Shown here piece by piece: positions 58,951 through 64,000 of a stretch of DNA of 64,000 nt (position 1 is its first letter; each line of letters starts with the position of its first letter). The notes beneath the pieces were generated by a model. It searched no databases, was not told the origin of the DNA, and saw only the letters and a program-made list of their open reading frames with translations. Made by a program: the position numbers and the translations under genes. The DNA comes from Moringa oleifera. Taxonomy: Eukaryota; Streptophyta; Magnoliopsida; Brassicales; Moringaceae. The DNA lies in NCBI GenBank assembly GCA_021397835.1, contig JAJFZO010000287.1, forward strand, positions 498,501 to 562,500, in the 5' to 3' direction.

Positions 58951-60940
58951 TTATACTTGATATTAGTTATTGGTTTTTAAACATGGAGAACATTTTTATT
59001 TTGATGATTTTTTTTTTGCTCTACTTATATTTACCTAGGTTGGTTATATCACCAAATATGTTTTGCTTCTAGCAAATCTATAACAATCGTCTTACTTTGA
59101 AAGTCATACTGCTCAAAAATCTAAAACTAAAACTTAAATGATTTTGGATTCGATGTCCCTATTGCTCATCACCTATATTGCTTTTCTTTGCATAAAGTAA
59201 ATGAACCTTATACTAATCTTTTTTCATGGTAAAATTTGATGGTCTATAATAATTGATAGAATGGTCGTAAATAAGTGAGTTAAAATACATGATCGATAGA
59301 TGCATTTGAAACCATAATCAAAATAAATGTTTGAGATTAAAAAAGGTATCTAAACATATTAATTTTAGGGTCTCAACTAAGAATTAAAACAACTAAAACA
59401 AATACAAAAAATCAAAATCAAAATTAAAATATGCAAAATACATAAAATTAATAAACTTGAGTCATCGTCCATTTTATCAAAATGAAAGTACCATAAAAAA
59501 CATTAAATCAAAATTTTAGATCTTGATACTATATTTTGATAAGAAAAATAATAAATTTGATAAATGAAACTGATGAATGGATAAACATGAGTAGATTTGT
59601 TCATGGACACCAAATAATAATAAAGAAAAAGAAGAAATATTAAAGAGAGAATATTCATTCTTAGGGTTTCTTTCATTCTAATGTAATCATATAAAAAAAT
59701 AATGCTTATAGATAAGGCAGTTAAGTATTTTCATGCCTAAAAAATAGTTATAATTAAGTTAATATAATATAAGTATCAAAATACTTTAATCTCCTAAACT
59801 TTAGGATTTTTATAAAATTTACCAATACACTACAAAAGAGAATGATGAAAGATCACAATTATCTTCTTTGGCAATTTGTGAGAATAACCTTTTTGAACAT
59901 AACTAATGGTCAATAACCTCATATTTTTAAATCTTTAACTCTTGTATGTTTTAAATTCAAAGGTATCAGAATATTAATATAAACTTTATCCTTTTTTTCT
60001 TTCCACAAGTGCTAACTTGTAACCATCCCTCGGAAATCTTCTTCTACCTTGGCAATCAACTGCCTAGTTACTAATTCTTCTCCTCGTCATAATTCCTTTA
60101 TTGATCATTGCCAAAGAAAATGATGGCCACTTAAGACTGCGAAGAAAATTGCATGATAAATAAATTAATAAAGTTTAATTGGCTGTAAAATCTTATGGTG
60201 GATTTATGGAAAATTTGAACACTTTATGTTTAGTTTATTTATGAGTTTTTCACAAATCATATAACCTTTTAACTCTTTCTTCCAATAATAACTATATTGT
60301 ACATATATGTTTGTACATATATTCAAAATTATGAAATATTCTTTTTCAAACTATTCACTTTCTTGATGTGTTTAGATTTATTTCAAAACAAAAGACAATT
60401 ACAATACAAGACAACTAATGTTTTAAATTTTTGATCAATTGCTTAGATTTAGTTATTAATTAAAAGAAACCCATTTATCATAAATTTTTGAATCAATAAA
60501 AATTAAGATGTATTTTCTTAAAAAAAATCTATTGTTTTCATTAATTTTCAATAATAAATGTAAGCTTAACTACAAGTTATTTAAATTTATATTATGATAT
60601 TTTTTAAATGAATCCAATTGTTAGGGTTTTCATTCTCCTTTTTCTACATTTTTATTTTCTTTTATTTTCAATCCTTGTGAGCAATTTTTGAGTAAGTCTA
60701 AAAGCAATTTACTAAAATTAAATTATCAACCCAATAATAGCGTCGACAAATCATTTATCGATTGGTTTTTACAAAAGAAATACTTTAATTTTGGCAGCTT
60801 GTTAGTCTCTCTTCATCTTTTTCTTAGGCATTTATTCAATGTTTTATTGCATATACAAATTTCTCTTAGTACCTAATTTATTCACTTCTTTTGGGTTAAC
60901 AATATGTTTTTGGTTTGTTATTTAGTGTTTTTGTTTGCAG
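58951..60940. other. Duplicated AT-rich spacer, copy B
   Basis: Matches 38,591-40,400 of copy A with scattered indels. Nothing coding was seen. At about 60,787 it jumps to sequence equivalent to 41,131 in copy A, so the first exon and promoter of the peptide gene are missing. Confidence 0.5.
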
Positions 60941-61131
60941 ATGCAGAAGGTGGAAATGAGCAAAAGCGTGCTTTTGGTTTCATTAAGTGCAAATTTGAAT
61001 CAGATTGTGATTTTCTTAAGGGCGTGTGTAACCATGAGTGTCGACTTGGGTATTGTATTTGTATAAGCACCTCACGTCCATCGACTGAAAACATAATTAA
61101 GAAACACCATGGACTACCTCACCAAGCATAG
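60941..61131 (+). CDS. Cysteine-rich (defensin/NCR-like) peptide gene, second exon only, copy B
   Basis: After a 'ttgtttgcag' acceptor the exon encodes about 62 residues to TAG at 61,129-61,131. The core IKCKFESDCDF…VCNHEC…YCIC has spacing C-x5-C-x6-C-x3-C-x4-C-x1-C. The CxxxC and CxC pairs are the mark of cysteine-stabilised alpha-beta folds, shared by plant defensin-like and nodule-specific cysteine-rich peptides, which are secreted and act in defence or cell signalling. The exon is complete and all six cysteines are present. The signal-peptide exon found in copy A (41,078-41,135) is deleted here. An ATG at 60,904 opens a frame through the intron end (MFLVCYLVFLFADAEGG) that could mimic a short hydrophobic leader, so expression as an unspliced product is conceivable but unproven. 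Specific family and activity are unknown. Confidence 0.55.
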
Positions 61132-63119
61132 CTTCCATTCTACATAATGCATGAATGGGCATTCTCAATATATAGTTCTGTGCTAGCTCTTAAACTATGG
61201 CTTTTTATATTGTATTAAAAGGTTTATCTCAATATATACATATATGTTGACCTATTAGTTACTAAATAAACAACCTCGTGTTATCATTTTTCTTTTTTTT
61301 ATAAATAATTTTATATTCATAATATGAGTACTATTTCTTGTAGGTCTAAGTAATATTGGATCTATGAACGTATCAAATCAAGCAAGTGATATCATTAAAA
61401 CTTTAATATGAAAGCTAAATATTAAAGTAAATTATAATTCAAATATATGAACAAATAAGATGAAAACAGTTGGGAGGTTCAAAAGAGTAAACACTAACAA
61501 AAAAATTTCTTTAACGTACTCAAATTAGAAATTAATAAATGATACTTTTTTTGTGAATCTCGTGTTCTTGTTTGATCATCCTATAAAGAAGAAGGATTTG
61601 TCTCTCATAATTATCACAACAATATTAAAGAGTAACAATAGATCAACATTGTACTTTTGTAATTAATATAAATGACAAAAAAAGTAGACTTATTAAATGA
61701 TTCGAACCATTTAAAAATGGTATTCTAATTGTTTTGTTCACAGTAATAATTTTCTAGTATAATAAATCATAAATTAGACTACTTAGATATCTTGAGTTAC
61801 TATATCTAACAAAAATTTACATCATAATATAAATATAAAATGGAATAAGAGAATTAAAGAGTAACATTAGATCAGCTTTATACTTTCGTAATTAATATAT
61901 ATTATCTATGTACGATAGAAAGAGTAGACTTAATAAATGATCGAACCATTTAAAAATAGAACTCTAGTTATTTGGTTCATAGTAATAATTTTCTAGGTAT
62001 AATAAATCATAAATTGGAATACTTAGATATCTTGAGTTACTATATCCAACAAATATTTACTTCATAATATAAATTTAAAGTGCAATAAGAGTTATAAAGG
62101 GGACGTTCAATCACATAAAAGGATTATTATTGCATATTCAAGAAAAATATTGAAACATAATTTTTAATAATGGACATTTATTGCTACAATAGCTAACCAA
62201 TATGGAATGGTAAAATTATGATTAAAGTTTGATATTGAAGATGTACAGTCAATTATATTTTGAATAGAAATGAAAATACTTTTTGTGGAGAATGGGAAAT
62301 GTGATAAGAAAAAAAAATTCATGCGCTTAACTGCCTTATAGTAGACATTTAGTTTTTTAATTTCTAGTTTTTAATTATCTTTTAATACCTTTTTCCTTTT
62401 TCAACAATGTCACTTCTAGCATTGACTAAGGTAGTTTTTGTTTTCTATGATGGCTTATTTGGATTTTTTATCCTCCTCCTAATTCTTTTATTATTCATTA
62501 AGAAAAACATCACACATAGGAATAGGCCTTACATCAGGGCATCCATAATTAAAAATGTTGGGGCTTGAGTAGTCCCTTACTTTTTACTATACATAAAAAT
62601 TTCTATATTTTAATGTCCAAAACTAAGTCTACATTTATTTAATTTTTTTTATCAATCCTTGGTCCATTCTTAAGAAGTGTTAAACTTTATATCTTTGACT
62701 AGATATTGACTCCATTGTTAAGAGGCAAATTTTGTTCCGTAGGATATCATCCACCTTCCATTGCATACAATAGTTTCAAGTACGGTTTATGACAAGTATT
62801 TTATTTAAGGCTAGAATGAACCTACAAGTTACATGACTAAATTCAATCGTTCCTCGCTTCTGACTGTACTAAGGTTTAAAAACAAAAGGACTTAATAACT
62901 TTTTCCTAAATCTCAAAGAAGGAGCAGCTGGAGCTCCATAATACTAGCAACTACTCCTCTGTATGACTAACTCTTAAGCAACAATGTTAACAACACTAGC
63001 CTACCACTATTAAGAAAAACCAATTCTTAAAGATTCTATTATAGGTAAGGTGGACTGCAAGCAAGGCGTTCATGTGTCAGAGTAAAAGTTCTTAAATCTC
63101 TATAAAATGATAAGAATGA
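61132..63119. other. Spacer downstream of the peptide gene, copy B
   Basis: Colinear with 41,368-42,975 and 44,050-44,124 of copy A. It holds no gene I can support. Confidence 0.45.
61624..62085 (+). repeat. Local tandem duplication (~230 bp, two copies)
   Basis: The stretch from 'attaaagagtaacaatagat' (61,624) returns at 61,853 as 'attaaagagtaacattagat'. Both copies run through 'ataaatcataaatt' and 'acttagatatcttgagttac'. Copy A of the large duplication has it once (41,790-42,040), so it arose after the large duplication. Confidence 0.8.
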
Positions 63120-64000
63120 CGTAATTGAGCTAGAGGAAATCTTGGAATCCATAAAAACTATAGCAAGGGATTATGTAAATTATGTTATAATTAGGTTGAT
63201 GATTATTTACTAGAAAAATCTATTAGAATCTTGTAATAATTGAGCTGAAGGGGATCTTGGGATCCATAGAAACTATGGCAAGGGATTGTGTAAATTGTCT
63301 TGTAATTAGGTTGAGGGTTCTTTACTGAAAAAACTATTAGAATCTTATGATAATTGAGCCAAAAGAGATCTTGGGATCCATGAAAACTATGGAAAGGGAT
63401 TGTGTAAATTGTCTTGTAATTGGATTAAAGATTCTTTACTAGAAAAACTATTAGAATCTTATAATAATTGAGTTAGAGGAGATCTCAGGATCCATAAAAA
63501 CTATGGCAAGGGATTGTGTAAATTGTCTTGTAATTAGGTTGAGAATTGTTTATTTGAAAATCTATTAGAATCTTGCAATAATTGAGCTAGAGGAGATCTT
63601 AGGATCCATGGAAACTAGGGTAAGGATTGTATAAATTATCTTGTGATTAGGTTGAGGATTCTTTATAAGAAAAACTATTAGAATCTTATAATAATTGAGC
63701 CAGAGGAGATCTAGGGATCCATAGAAACTATGGCAAGGCATTGTGTAAATTGTCTTATAATTTGGTTAAGAATTCTTTGCTAGAAAAACTATTAGAATCT
63801 TGTAATAATTGATCCCGAGGAGATTTGGGATCCATGGAAACTATGGCAAGGGATTGTGTAAATTGTGTTGTAATTAGGTTGAGCATTCTTTACTAGTAAA
63901 ACTACTATAATCTTGTAATAATTAAGCCAAAGGAGATCTTGGGATCGATAGAAACTATGGCAAGGGATTGTGTAAATTGTCTTGTAATTAGGTTACTGAA
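63120..64000 (+). repeat. 114-bp satellite, array B (at least 7.5 units, open at the window edge)
   Basis: The reference T of 'tgagc' falls at 63,241, 63,355, 63,469, 63,583, 63,696, 63,810 and 63,923, giving steps of 113-114 bp. Units keep GAGATCT and GGATCC sites. The array continues beyond 64,000. Confidence 0.95.

Larger units (their letters stand above)
57462..64000 (+). repeat. Large duplicated segment, copy B (runs off the window)
   Basis: Colinear with 37,090-44,705. It lacks about 730 bp (between 60,787 and 60,797, including the peptide gene's first exon) and about 1.08 kb near 63,025, and has a local duplication at 61,624-62,085. Its satellite array is longer than that of copy A and continues past the right edge. 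Confidence 0.85.

Noticed and set aside
1..64000. tRNA, rRNA or other RNA genes
   Set aside because: None recognised by eye; no cloverleaf with A and B boxes was convincingly seen, but a covariance search was not possible.

Overview
The window is AT-rich plant nuclear DNA from an undetermined flowering plant, probably a eudicot. The evidence is one intact, intron-rich, plant-specific gene (a MAP65-5-type microtubule-associated protein) sitting in decayed plant transposons: Ty1/copia, Ty3/gypsy, CACTA (En/Spm) and a large-LTR-like non-coding family. I see no bacterial, organellar or viral genome. The species cannot be named from the sequence.

Layout. 1-1,490: end of a dispersed non-coding repeat family (called family L here). 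1,490-1,960: a Ty3/gypsy LTR fragment, with a sister fragment at 11,330-11,765. 3,486-3,905 (minus): two exons of a RING E3 ligase pseudogene with an in-frame stop and a mutated zinc ligand. 4,515-10,948: three tandem copies of a unit of about 2.48 kb; the third is truncated. 11,815-12,235: copia RNase H relic. 13,135-21,552 (minus): the MAP65-5 gene, 11 exons and 566 codons before the stop, every junction GT-AG and in phase. 23,190-28,745: family L. 28,746-31,460: unassigned AT-rich DNA. 31,461-35,167: a CACTA element with 3-bp flanking repeats, palindromic subterminal repeats, an internal GATCTGGG-type minisatellite and a decayed Ulp1-like (C48) protease.

35,190-64,000 is a nested array built from a degenerate tandem duplication with an offset of about 19-20.4 kb. 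Each copy has, in order, a copia pol 3' end, a small acidic/hydrophobic ORF, a spacer, a cysteine-rich (defensin/NCR-like) secreted-peptide gene and a 114-bp satellite. Family L blocks (45,141-50,100 and 51,231-57,455) and a second satellite piece lie between the copies. The two peptide-gene copies decayed in complementary ways: the left one keeps the signal-peptide exon but has lost its start codon and cysteine domain, while the right one has an intact six-cysteine exon but has lost the signal-peptide exon.

Only MAP65-5 looks like a fully functional gene. The right-hand cysteine-rich exon is intact but probably orphaned. The rest is mobile-element sediment, satellite DNA and pseudogenes. All exon and boundary calls come from reading the sequence by eye; repeat boundaries are approximate to tens of bases.
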